Positions 42,301 to 53,837 of a DNA stretch of 64,000 nucleotides are shown here, one piece after another. Origin of the DNA: Sorghum bicolor. Taxonomy: Eukaryota > Streptophyta > Magnoliopsida > Poales > Poaceae. The position numbers and the translations under genes are program-made. Position 1 is the first letter of the stretch. The number at the start of each line of letters is the position of its first letter. Under the pieces are notes generated by a model. It was not told the origin of the DNA, did not search any database, and worked only from the letters and a program-made list of their open reading frames with translations. The DNA lies in the NCBI RefSeq assembly GCF_000003195.3, contig NC_012873.2, positions 45,219,061-45,283,060 of the forward strand. Direction: 5' to 3'.

Positions 42301-45251
42301 AGAACAAGCTTGTGTTAGGGACTTGCAAACCAACGGGAAGAACAATGTTGACACGATGATTTTCTCCCGAGGTTCACTTGGTTGCCACCAAGCTACGTCC
42401 CCATTGAGACAAGGTACAAGGTTGCCGCCGGTCCTCCTGCTAGTGGTGACCCACAAGTCACACTCTCCAACATGGAGTGCTTACCACAAGCTCTAGCACT
42501 TGACCTGGTCGGACCACTTGTCGCTCTTTACGTCTCGCTCAACTAGAGTTGCTCTTCGCGATCCCCGTGGGGTGAGCACCGTACCCCTCACAATGTCTTC
42601 TCTGGAGCACCGCACAATCTCCTTGTGTGCTTCGACGGAGTCACAAGCCACCAAGCCGTCTAGGAGGTGGCAACCTACAAGAGTAATAAGCACCACTGGC
42701 TTGCAACACGAACACCTAGTGCCACTTGATGCAATCTCTCAATGCAACGCACTAGAATCGCTCACTCACACAATCGGATGATCACTATCAAGCATATGTG
42801 AGTTAGGGGCTTTACTAGCACTTCCCAAGCATGGACACTAAGTACCAAGGGTGCTCAGCACCAGCCAAGGCCGGCCAGCACTTCTATTTATAGCCCCAAG
42901 GGCTAAACTAGCCGTTGCCCCTTCACTGGGAAAAACACATGGGCACCGGACCCACTGCAGGGACCACCGGACGCTCAACTCCCAGCGTCCGGTGCTCCGG
43001 TGTCAGCCACGTGTCACTAGCTATTTCAACTCGACCGTTACCGCCAATGGCTAACACGCACGTGCGCCTGCACCAGCCACACAGGACACTCTGCTGCTTC
43101 ACACCGGACGTGTCCGGTGCACACTAGACCCGTGCGCAGAGAGCTCCACAAACTTGCAGGGTCACTAGACGTGAGCCACCGGACGCACTCTGAGCATCCG
43201 GTGCTCACCGGACTCATGGGCAGAGAGGGTCGCAAAACGCCCACACACTGGACGTTGAGCACCGGACTCACTTCGGTGCATCCGGTGTACTCTACTTCCT
43301 CTGGTCAGACCCGACAGTACACCGGACGCTAAAGGCCAGCATCCGGTGCCTCCACGCAGTGCGTCTAGTGACACTCCCATGACTTCTCCAAATTTCCCAC
43401 TGGTGCAATAGAAAAAATACATTTAATTTTTTTCAAAAGCGCCGAACCCAAACCCCTCTCTAACCTAGGAACTCCACCTCCTTTGCAAATGTGCCAACAC
43501 CAACAAGTGTATACCACCAAAGTGCATGTGTGTTAGCTTTTTCACAAACATTTTCTCAAAGGAGTTAGCCTCTCAACCTTGCCACGCCACTCGATCCTAA
43601 CACGTATGCAAAGTTAGATCACTCAAGTGGCACTAGATGACTGATATGCAAACAAGTTTGCCCCTCTTGATAGTATGGCCATGTATCCTAAATCTGGTCA
43701 TAAACTTCTCTACACACCTATGACCAGTGAAATGGAAAAGCCCTAGGTTATACCTTTGCCTTGCGCTTTCCATTCCACCTCCTCCAATGTTGATGCAACA
43801 CATGCACCAACCAATCACCAAATGATATGATCCACTTCATATCATCATGCGATCGTATTGGTTCATCGATCTTGACCTCACTTGCTCTTCACCGTCACCT
43901 CGGTCCATCGGCGCCAAGTCTTGCTCAAGATTCACCGTCACACGCGATCGCTCGCTTCAAAATCTCCGACTTGCCCTTCACTCTTGCAACCGGTCCATCG
44001 AGGCAAGCCTTATCTTGATCTTCTCCACCTTGACATGACTCCATCTCATGTCTCATATGCAATGAGCTCCTCCATCATCACATCATCACCTGTGGACTAA
44101 TCTCCTGTGTATCTCACATAAACACTATTAGTCCACCTAAGTTGTCACTCAATTACCAAAACCAAACAAAGACCTTTCATAGGGGCAAGCATTAGCATAG
44201 TGTCCTGCCCGTACACACTTGAAACATGTGTTACCAGAGGGGGTGGGGTTGACATTGGGCTTCACAGGGGCAGTGTTGGAGTTTTGGCGAGATCTTGACA
44301 GTGCTAGAGGGTTCTAACGTGGCGCCTGACTAGCGGGGCGCTGCACTGGGTTGTTGTTGTGGTCCTTGATTTCTAGACTGATAAGCAGGGTGAGACTGAG
44401 AGCCCTGCTGGTTGTTGTAGCGGGGACGGCTGACACCGGCCTGCTGCTGAGAGGAACTATATTTCCTCTTCTTGTCCTCCATCTTGCGGCGCTTGCTCTC
44501 AAGCACCAGTGCTCTGTCCACCATTTCCTGGAAGCTAGCATACTTAACATTAGACATCATGTAAGATAAGCCATCATTCAGGCCTTCCAAGAAGTGATCC
44601 TGCTTATCGTCGTCATTCTCCACCTCATTCGGGAAATATCGTGATAGCTGGGTGAACTTGTCACGGTATTCACAGACAGCCATGGAGCCCTACTTCAAAG
44701 ATAGAAACTCCTTCTTCTTCAGCTTGACTAAACCGGCAGGGACATGGTGATCCTTGAAAATAGTCTTGAATTGTTCCCAGGTAATAGTGTGTGGGTTCTG
44801 ATGAGCAAAGCAGTATGAGTCCCCAGTCCTGGGCAGTTCCCCGCAACTGTCTAGAGCTATACAGGACCTTTTCTCTATCATTGCACTGGGCAATGACCAA
44901 TTGCTTCTCCATAGCCTTGAGCCAGTCCTCAGCTTGCATGGGGTCAGCTGGGTGAGAGAAGAACAGTGGGCGCCCTTTCATGAACTCTCCACGCTTGTCC
45001 CTAGGTGGGGCAAACACATTGTTACCTCCCTGGTTCTAGTTTTGATTTTGGTTCTGATGCATTGGATTCATGATATGAGCCATCCCCTGCATCAACTGCG
45101 TCTGCATAGTCATCAGCTGCTCCATGGTCATGGGCTGGTTCATAGGAGGAGCATTGGCATCAGCCCCATTGTGGCCATTGTTGTTGTTGTTGTTGTTGTT
45201 GGACTGGCCATTATTCCCACCATTGGTACCGCTCCTGGTGTTGACATGCAT
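39391..45251 (-). pseudogene. gag-pol: G2 gag-pol, 5' three quarters, split by S1
   Basis: Minus-strand reading from ATG 45251: Asn-rich start, stop near 45028, then the gag domain with a 2-base deletion near 44815 that shifts frame, TAG at 44690-44692, zinc knuckle near 44190-44240 with all ligands (CFKCVRAGHYANAC), S1 insertion, protease with DTGASH (about 41695), RT (41351-40600, FIDD at 40722-40733, a stop at about 40783), RNase H up to about 40050 where about 60-90 bp are missing and two stops occur, then the integrase zinc finger (39733-39600) up to the A2 border at 39391. More decayed than G1, so older by damage as well as by nesting. Confidence 0.88.
41789..44179 (-). mobile_element. 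S1: solo LTR (2391 bp) in G2
   Basis: Begins TGAAGGG, ends CCTTTCA; target duplication TAGGG at 41784-41788 and 44180-44184. No internal coding region or second LTR, so a solo LTR is the simplest reading. Orientation (minus) is judged from a TATAAATAG on the minus strand near 42895 and from the S2 comparison: both start TG(A/T)AAG, carry TTTTGGT-AATTGA-TGA near the start, and end with CTATTCACCCC and CCTCTAG. Positions 42945-43350 hold many ACCGGACGC / GCGTCCGGT and ATCCGGTG words. Frames inside it are not genes. Confidence 0.8.
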
Positions 45252-45763
45252 CTGATGTATAGAAATAATATAATAAAATCAGGGACAGTTCATATGTGTA
45301 AATCTGATCTGGAAATATAAACTGCAAAGATATAACATTTTCTCATAGTGTGGGCTTAGCTGACAGTAACTTCCCTTTTTCAGTTGAGATGACGTAATAA
45401 TCTGATAGATAAATATGCAGATGATGAACAGACTATGATAAAGTAAATCTAATATGATAAAGCGGTATGAAATGTGATAAAGCATAAAAAAGGAGACCGA
45501 AGATAATCCCAAACTAACTAACTCATAATACCTTAAACATAATCTTGTTCTTGATGCGTTGTGGACATAACCCACAACTCATCGTACTCATTACAAAGAA
45601 CTAAATCACACTAATGACACAATAATAATTCAAGTTCTCACACAGACCAGGCAAATTACTCTAAGCAAACCACTAATCACTAGACACACCATAGACTCAC
45701 AATACTAAGGTCGTGCTAATGTTCTAAGCGTGGCACTTATTATTACATATATGGGGGTAACTC

Positions 45764-46722
45764 CTATTCTATGGTAGTACGTCCGCTGGCATCTCTATAA
45801 GCTGGGTCATCATGGGGTGGGGAGAAAGGAGGCCACTGAGGTGAAGGTGGAGCTACGCCAGCTAAGCAATCCTCTTCCTTGCATCATCTAGCTCCGATCA
45901 CACCTGCTTCAGCTCCACTAGCAAACTATTGAGCTCAGTATGGGTGACCGCCATCAGCTTGACCGTCCTGTGCATGCGGGGATTCTGCTCATTAGTAGTA
46001 GAAGCTATACTCATTGCCAACTCTCCACGGCGACGGCGAGGGTAGTAGCGGCGAGCGTCCTGGCTGATGTCCTTGAAGAAGTGATCCCTGTACGCATAGA
46101 ACACCTGACGAGCAACATCATTGATGCCCGCCATCTGAGAAGACCTCTCTGCCCCAGCTTCGTGAATGGACATAATCCTCAGCGCCCTCAGAGTCGTGTT
46201 GAGCCTACCAACGTGTGCCCAGATCTTCCAGAAAGCCGGGTAGTCAGGTTGGCTCCAATGCTCACTATGGTACTCCACTGCGAACATTCCATGGCCCAGC
46301 TGCTAGTCAAGAAGGCGCGTCAGCTCATGGTGGAAGAAACACTCTCCACCATCTCGGGTGCAGACCGTCACAATCCATCCATCATCAGTAGCAAAGAGAC
46401 CTTCCTGACCTCCTGGTCCATCAGGTCCTCCAAGTCCACCAGGTCCTCCAGGTCCTCTAGGTCCTCTAGGTGCACCCACATCATCATCGCTGAAGGGGTC
46501 CTCTCCTCTAGGGGCCCAGCAAGGCACCCTACCGTGCACCACCAAAGCCCGGGGTGCTTGATGTCCTTTGTACGGTTCCACATCCTGGAGATTGGCACCG
46601 TCATCCGGGTGCTGGCTATGCTAGAACTCAATGTTGTCGACGTGACCGGTCTAGGGGAACTCCATGGCTTGAACAAGGCGAAAACAGATGACCCTCTTAT
46701 GGCAGGTCAAACGACGAGTCAT
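45764..46722 (-). pseudogene. Extra ORF upstream of gag in G2, decayed
   Basis: Counterpart of the G1 ORF at 24723-25685. The ATG is at 46722-46720 and the shared C-terminal TTIE stop at 45766-45764. The G2 copy has stops in the N-terminal third, a TAG at about 46304 where G1 has a Gln codon, and two near 45890. The Gly-Pro repeat is longer than in G1. The core (DDGWIVTVCTRDGGECFFH, EHWSQPDYPAFWKIWAHVG, RRYYPRRR) is well kept. Conservation between two separately inserted elements supports a real protein in the family. Confidence 0.7.
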
Positions 46723-47311
46723 CTACTTATGCATAAGATCACAGACATGCAGGAAACCATTAATAGATCATGACAATGATAAAGATATAAATGACATAAA
46801 TGAAGGTAATGGTGTATGGGTAATCAAGATTCTTCAGTAGATGGTAAATATGAACTTTTGTGGGATTTATGGTAAGATATGATAACAAATAATGAAGGAA
46901 TAAAGTAAAACAAGGTGATGATATTAATGATAGGGCAAAACTGAAACATGATCAAGTAATAATGAAGAACAATGAACAAAAGGGTAATATGGGCAAAATG
47001 ATAATGAAAATCAAGGTGTGAAAAGATGTTCAAATAATAAGTAAGAGAAATTTAAAACAAGAATAGAAATGTAATGTAAGAAGCAGAAAGTAATAACTAA
47101 TGACAAGGTAATAATTGCAAGGATTAAGATAGTAATGATGAAATGATAATAAATGCAATTAGATAAAGCGAAAAGATAAAGTTTAATAAGAGATAGGCTA
47201 ATAAAGTAGATAATGGATCAAGTGGGGTAAAGTACCCAAAGGGACACACTAAACGACCATTTCTAACTAGGCTGCGTGATCCTACAGTTAACACAGCTTT
47301 GATATCATTTC
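46723..47311 (-). other. G2 leader and primer-binding site
   Basis: Purine-rich on the plus strand, no gene. On the minus strand TGATATCAAAGC at about 47307-47296 just inside the LTR is a degenerate initiator tRNA-Met type PBS, at the same place as in G1. Confidence 0.6.
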
Positions 47312-47589
47312 TGTCACACCCAGATGTAAGAGAGCATTCGGGTGCCAAATCATATGTGCACCAGGATCTCAAATTCACACACATGAGTCGACATCATCAA
47401 TGGTACAAAACACAGTGTTCAAATGAATTACATAAATGAGAATAAATGTACTATTATTACAAGTCTTGAATCAAAGTACGAACGGAAAGCTTAAACTAAA
47501 TTGTTCCATGAAATAAAAGTGAAACTAAATCACGCCGACGTAGCAGGACCACCTTGCCACAAGAAGGTCGACGGCAGGAACACACGAGC

Positions 47590-50500
47590 CTAACAACTGG
47601 GAAGCTCAGGGTAGTCCTCAAGGAAGTCACAATTGTTATCTTGTTCGTTCGAGCAACCTTTAATGATCAAAGCAAGGGTGAGTTCATGTCGAACTCAGCA
47701 AGCACAGACAGAAAGTAATGACATGCAAAGCTTAAAACAAGGTAATAGATGACTTGGTTTGACTGCGGTAACATTTTAGTTGACCTCTTTTAGTTATATA
47801 ACCTATTACTATTGGTGATTAGCAAAGCCCAGCCCTTATTTAGTGTAAGTAATTATTAGCATCTTTTATTAATACTATCCTAACCATTATTATAGTCTGA
47901 GGGATCAAACCCCAAGTTATGAACATAGGATAGCAATCCTGCTAACACGAAATAGCCATTCCGCCAAAGCACGAGGTAGTGTAAGTACATCTAGCCCTTT
48001 AGTGGGTTTTGGTGAATTGAATGAGAACACAATTAAAGGTCTAACAAGTTTGCTAAGTGTATCAAAGGTTCAACAAGAAAGCAAACTTGATGGTATTTCA
48101 CACAATGTTCAAATGAAGACCAAAGTTGTGTGTTGGTGTAAACTGAAGCTTAATTGATATCAACACTCATATCAATAAGATATTCAAGCAATAATCACAA
48201 TATTGAAGAAATAGATTTTCAATGGATGCTTAACATGATGTGACTTGATTATGGCTTGATAGAGTGAAGATAGCAAGGAAAAGGCTTCGAGGGACTAAGC
48301 GAAGGTGAAGATCAAGCAATGGCTTATAGACCGAGGTACCATGGCTAAGGTGAAGAAGAGAGTACTTGCATTAAGTTGAGGTAATATTTAAGCTATGAGG
48401 AGTCATATTGTGTTGAAGATCAAATCTTTAATGGAAGTGACTTGAAGTCATGGATTGAACTCACATATGTTGAAATGATTCAAGTCACATGCTCATGCTA
48501 TATTTACTTAAAGAGAGGAGACGAAGTTAATTGCATCCCTGATGAAGTGATATTGAGAATAAGTGACATATGAAGACATTGAAGACTCAAGTGGTTAAAA
48601 TGGTTATATACTTTTGACCTTGAGTTTAGGATTTGCCGCACTATAAAGAGGGATGCAAGTTTAGTTGGTTTGAGGAAGATAGAGTGCTCAAGTATTAAAA
48701 CTAAATCAAAAGAGAGATACTCTAGCACTTCACGGGCACTTAGAAATATCCAGGGTGCGCCGGTAGTACTGACATTTTTAGTCGGTGGTACCGGTAGGTC
48801 AAAACTTAGCCCTAGTCACTGTCTAAAGGTTGCGAGAAAATGAACTGTTGGTGGTACCGGGCTCGGGCCGGTAGTACCGACCTACGTCGGTAGTACCGGC
48901 AAGCCAAATTTGCGCAAGCTCTAGGCGCGCAGAATTGACCTGATGGTAGTACCGACCTTTTTGCCGGTAGTATCGACGCTGGCCGATAGTACCGGCTCAG
49001 GCCCGGTAGTACGATAGGCCATTTTTGCGCACTTCTTTGATGACTGTAGGAGCCTTTCTAATGGTCAGATCTGAGGGCCGGTAGTACCAATGTTTGGCAC
49101 CGGTAGTACCGGTAGTTGTTCTGAACATCTGTATAAATAGCTCTTCCCTCATTCTAACCGTTGGCTCACGGATTTCACTCGACCAAACCTTCAGCCAAGG
49201 CACCTCTCTAGCTCCCAAAAAGCCCTCTGTTGTATCCCCTTTGCTCCTAACTGCAAATCTTACAAGGGATTGAGTGAGAGAAGGAATCTTGGTGAGAGAA
49301 ACATCAATGCAAAGCTTGAGCACTTGATTTCTTTGTCAAACCGGTTGGATTTGTGTTTGTTACTCTTGGAGCAAGGCTCCTAGCCGGCTAGGCGTTGCCC
49401 GTGGAGCTTCCAACTCATGTGGTACCCTCCAGAGGTTTGTAATCACTCAAATATTCTAGTGAAATCATCCCTCATCTCAAGAGATTGCTCTCTTGACTTG
49501 AGAACAAGGATAGGGTTGAAAGAGACCCAAAAAGCCTGTGTGGCTTCCTCAACAACGTGGACATAGGCAAGCCTTGGTGGTGAGCTGAACCATGGGATAA
49601 ATATCTTGTCTTGCTGTGGAAGGAGCTTCGACTACCCTTCTTGTTTTATTTGTGTTCTTCCTATCTACCCCTGTTCATAGGTGAACAAGGGCCGATCTAC
49701 GTTTTGGAGAAGAACCAAGCCAAGGGAACTTCAACCGCAACTTGAGTTTTGAGTTTCAGGTTTTTTAGATATACCTATTCACCCCCCCCCTCTAGGTGAC
49801 ATCAAGGTCCTTACAGGTAGCAACATAAAACAAGTTCCATCTCCAAGTATCATGTGAATCCAATTTGCTCATCATGTGAGAGTCTAGGCCGCTCGTGATC
49901 GTGAGCATGGCTGATATATCAGTTTTACACTCTGCAAAGGTGTGCACTTTCACTCCAAGTCGTGATTCCCATTTGCCTGGGGTCACAACTCCCCAAAACA
50001 CTACCAAGGTGAGTAGACAGGGTCTCACTATGAGACCTTTCACAGGGTCCAACTAATAGGATGCCACTCGTAAGTTTTGGCCAGAGCGCTCGGCAGTCGT
50101 GCCCACAGCCATGGCACACCGATCAACCGACAACTTAATATTCATTACCTAAGTTACTTTCTTACGCCTACTCGGAAAGTAACACACTACTAGTGGAGGT
50201 CCTGCTAATTAGTCAAGCCAGAGCCATGTAGCTTGGAGATGCACTGTATGTCCCAGGGGGCCGCTCCATGACTAAGTCCTTACGAAGAGCAGAGACAGGT
50301 ACACCCGGCAACCAGACCAACCAACAGTACTCGCTCCCCCTATCACCACCACCATCACGATGCTCACAAGCATCCAACTTCTCCATCACCGTAGTGACCA
50401 AAGGTTCAGCATATTTTAAGCATCAAGTTAAGTAGAGAATATTCCTTGTTTAAGTTTATGTATAAGGTGAGTACAACAGCTAAGCATCACTACTAAAACC

Positions 50501-50720
50501 CTAGTCTACCCATTTACATAACCCCAGGTGCACAAGGAATAGTAAGTAAAGCTAGTCAGGTCCTTAGGGTTTGCATTTATTGGACACATGCATGAAAAGT
50601 AAATGTCATTAATATATAGGTTCAGGATGATCAAACGGTGTCTGCACTTGCCTTGATCGAATTCAGGTTGCTCGAACTCAGCGAGATCCTGCTCCTCTTC
50701 CTTCACGTACGTCTCGTTGG
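47590..50720 (-). other. Candidate two-exon LTR ORF, copy in the G2 5' LTR
   Basis: Minus strand: exon a 50720-50652 (69 bp) between a tatag acceptor and a GCAAGT donor; exon b 47657-47590 (68 bp) after attaaag and ending TAG. Residues parallel those in G1 (NETYVKEEEQD, EFEQPEFDQ; CSNEQDNNCDF, EDYPELPSC) with mostly conservative changes. S2 is inserted in the intron. The G2 3' LTR retains exon a only (17633-17565). Confidence 0.4.
47980..49815 (+). mobile_element. S2: solo LTR (1836 bp) in the G2 5' LTR
   Basis: Begins TGTAAGTACATC, ends GGTCCTTACA; target duplication GGTAG at 47975-47979 and 49816-49820. TATAAATAG on the plus strand near 49130. Between 48756 and 49120 about a dozen CGGTAGTACCG-like units occur. 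The 3' end has a C-rich run followed by CTCTAGGTGACATC. No internal genes. Same architecture as S1 but in opposite orientation relative to the window. Confidence 0.8.
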
Positions 50721-52115
50721 CTATACGCAACAATCATCACACATCGAAGCAATACATGCAAGCACACAAGCTTTAATTAGGAACAATACACCAAAGCAAT
50801 CGAAATTAGAAGACAACTGTGTAACTGTATTCTACACGTTGATCAAAACTATAGGAAGCAGAATCACCTAATTCAGAGTTAAAACACGAAAGTTATGGCT
50901 AAAACAAGTTGGGTGACAATTCTATAACTCAGATGAACTAATTTTGTAATTAAAATGATTAAAAACTGAATTTTAAAAGCATAAAGGATTAAGTAACTAA
51001 ATACCAACGATGCTAGGGTCCTAACTGTTAAAAACAGGACCTAGATCTAATTAAACTTGAACTGAGCTGGACTGTGGGTTTATTTCTAAAAACGCAAGGG
51101 CATTTTTGCAAAAACGCCAGGGGTGGCGCGGGCGGGTGGCCTGGCTGGCCCGGTCCATGGCAGCGTTGTGGACCGAGGGGGCAGTGCGGGTCCAGCGGTC
51201 CACCATGGACCGAGGTCGAGCCAGGTGCGCGCGATGGCGGGGGCTTAGCCAACCGCGGCGGTGGCGCCATGGCCGGCTAGCTGTGGCTCGCCGAGGCGAC
51301 TCTACGGTGCACGAGAAACAACGACGAGGGCATGGGCGAGGTCGGCGCGACGAGGCAGAGTCGAGGCGCGGCTCACCTTGGCGGTTCCGGCGGCGGTGTG
51401 ACGAGTTCGACGGCGTGGTTGACGGCGGCGGTGCGGATCTCGGCGAAGTCGAACTAGAGCTAGGGTTTCGGGTCTCGAGCGGCGCGGAGTGGCGGCTAGG
51501 GCTCGTAGGGGGGCTCGGATGCGGGTGCGGCAGCCTTTAAATAGGCGTAGGCGAACATTGGGAGGCGCGCACGTGGGACCAGCGCTAGGTGAAGCGGCGG
51601 CGGCACTCCCCGTCTCTGAAACGGACAGAGGTCGGGAATGACAGGTGGGTCCCAAGGCGGAGCCCACACATCAGCGACCAGCAGAGAGGGAGCGGTGCGG
51701 GTGAGCGAGTGGGTGGCCGAGCTGGGCCGCGGTGCTGCAGGACAGCAGCGGGGGCACGGGGTGGGCCGTGGCCCATGCGGGCGGTTGCGGGCGCGACGGG
51801 CGGTGCTGGGCCGTTGCTGCGCGGCTGGGCCGAGGGGAAGGGGGGAACCAGCCCAGAGAGGAAGATAAACCCTTTTCTTTTTATAAAAATTGATTTCTAT
51901 TTCTTTTCTTGCCTCAAAGATTAAATCAAGCACAAATAAGCACTAAATGAAATCAAACAAAATTAGATGCAGCAACATGAATGCATTCAAACATGTTTCT
52001 ACCTTATATTTAATATTTATTATAAATTATTTAATAATCATCTCAAATTCCAAAATCTACCGAATTCAAATCAAGTTTAAACTAAAATTCGAAATTCAAA
52101 TTTTAGAGTGTTACT

Positions 52116-52716
52116 AGGAGTCAATATTTTTTAAGATTAACCGTTCTGTTTCATAAGGAATACACGTATATCGAGATTTAGAGTTTAAAATCTTTGTCTA
52201 ATAGTTTGGCTAACAAATTTTTAACTATTAAATACCAATTCGATATGGTTATAACGTAAGCAATTATACCATCTAATAATTATAAGTTTATAAAGATAAA
52301 CAATATAATATAAAGTAAATGAATGATCAAAGCATAATTTAAGAGATCATATCATTTGAATCTATGCCTTACAAAAAAGAACAGAGAGAGTATATAACAA
52401 AAAATATTAATATCTATAATACATAATTAATAACAATAGATTAATAGTGGTATATATCTTTATAAAAAATTATTTGGAGATAAAAATTTTAATACAATTT
52501 TTATGAGGTTGGTAAACTTAGAAAATTTTGATTTACCCGTAAATGAGATTACAATATACAGTTTGACGGAGGAACTATTTTACGAGTCTAGAAAGCCATA
52601 TGGGCACATATGCCCTCGCACTTGTACGGCGTGGTCGGCAGGATGATGAACGTCCAATGCTGTCAAATCCCAGCTGCATATCCAAATGCAATATCCAAGA
52701 CTCCAACAAACAACCG
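52116..52716. other. Stretch without recognisable gene
   Basis: AT-rich DNA right of the G2 LTR. No coding or repeat structure recognised. Confidence 0.5.
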
Positions 52717-52943
52717 AGGCTTTGTTAAGTTCACTCTAAAACTTAAATTTTTTAAGATTTTTTGTGACATCAAACTTTACGGCACTTACGTAAAACATTA
52801 AATATAGATTAAAAAAATAATTGTACATTTTACCTGTAATTTACGAAATAAATCTTTTGAATTTAGTTAGTCCATAACTAAATAATAAGTACCAAATAAA
52901 AATAAAATTACTACATATCCTAAAACTTTTTAGGATTAAACAG
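52717..52943. mobile_element. Old copy of the GGCCTTGTTTAGTT MITE
   Basis: GAGGCTTTGTTAAGTTCACTC at the left, interior words (CATTAAATATAGA, CCTGTAATTTACGA, TTAGTTAGTCCATAA) and AACTTTTTAGGATTAAACAG at the right match the better-kept copies near 57-58 kb in order, with many changes. Target duplication not recognisable. Confidence 0.6.
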
Positions 52944-53212
52944 AATCTGAGCAGATCCAGGATGAGATCCCAATTGACAGGACTTGCCATGATCAGGTTC
53001 CCCCTGACAAGAACACTGCAGATAAGCCGATAAGCAACGCCGAGAGCTTTTGTCTCCCGAATGCCACCACATCACTTCATTGTCCTCCCAAAAAACAGTG
53101 GGTCCATCTTGTCTCTTGCTAGCTTCTTTCAAAAACATAGAACACACATTTCATAGTGAGCTTGTTTGGTATAGTTTCAGTTTTGGTTCCGATTCTAATA
53201 GCAGCTTCGTTA

Positions 53213-53485
53213 GAGCAACTCCAATAGCTTGGCTATTTTTATTGTGAATGTTATTTTAGAATTTACATAATATAAGGTAGACTCCGACAAATATGCTATC
53301 TAGTTTTGTAAAATAAAAAGTTGGCTATTCCTTGATTTTCGCTGGCCATATATAGCCAACCACTGACACAAACTAATAGCAAAACTGTTGTAGATTTCTT
53401 CTTTTTTTAAGAAGTTTTCTACTTTATAAAATGGCTAAACAATAGAATTTAATTACTAATTTTAGCCAGACTCTTCAAGTTGCTC
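53213..53485. mobile_element. MITE with GAGCAACTCCAA ends
   Basis: Left end GAGCAACTCCAATAG after TTA; right end CTTCAAGTTGCTC. Interior words (TTGGCTAT, TATGCTATCTAG, TAAAATAAAAAG, TATATAGCCAAC) resemble the copy at 60990-61265. Right TTA has changed. Confidence 0.65.
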
Positions 53486-53637
53486 GAGAAGTCATACCAA
53501 ACATTTAAAAAGGAGTTTTTTTTCGCTCGAAAGAAAAGTTCGAGCTATTTTTGTTATACGAAGAGGAAACTAAGATTTGTAGGTTGTAGCTCTAGCAGAG
53601 AAGCAGTTGGAGAGGAGTCATGCCAAATTCTTTCTTA

Positions 53638-53837
53638 GGCCTTATGTAGTTTACGATTTTTTTTTACTTTGGCTACTGTAGCACTTTTGTTTGTATTTAA
53701 CGATTATTGTCCAATCACAAACTAACTAGGCCCAAAAGATTTATCTCGCAAATTACATGCAAACTTTGTAATTAATTTTTATTTTCGTAAATATTTAATG
53801 CTCCATGCATGCGTCCAAAGATTCAATGTGCTAGGCC
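53638..53837. mobile_element. Internally deleted GGCCTT MITE, TSD TTA
   Basis: GGCCTTATGTAGTTTACG at the left and GTGCTAGGCC at the right, with TTA on both sides (53635-53637, 53838-53840). It lacks the distal about 40 bp before the right end that other copies have. Confidence 0.65.

Larger units (their letters stand above)
16535..52115 (-). mobile_element. G2: Tekay-like chromovirus, outer layer of the main nest
   Basis: Minus-strand Ty3-gypsy element. Order on the minus strand: 5' LTR (52115-49821 and 47979-47312), PBS, extra ORF (46722-45764), gag (from 45251), protease, RT, RNase H, integrase, chromodomain remnant (to about 19100), PPT and 3' LTR (19055-16535). It is interrupted by S2, S1 and A2. 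That the two halves (16535-20019 and 39391-52115) are one element is shown by the CTACC target duplication of A2 and by integrase sequence that continues across the A2 insertion. The distal end of its 3' LTR is missing. Confidence 0.85.
47312..52115 (-). repeat. G2 5' LTR, split by S2 (47312-47979 and 49821-52115)
   Basis: Plus-strand ends TGTCACACCC (47312) and GAGTGTTAC (about 52113). The two parts add to about 2.96 kb, close to the G1 5' LTR. Minus-strand TATA-like CCTATTTAAA near 51545-51536. GC-rich leader at 51.1-51.85 kb has overlapping frames that I do not call as genes. Confidence 0.88.

Noticed and set aside
42500..43422. Frames inside S1
   Set aside because: Located within a solo LTR with clear target duplications; no family match by eye.
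52920..53147. 75-codon minus-strand frame with Cys and Trp
   Set aside because: No recognisable family, overlaps the end of an old MITE; left uncalled.
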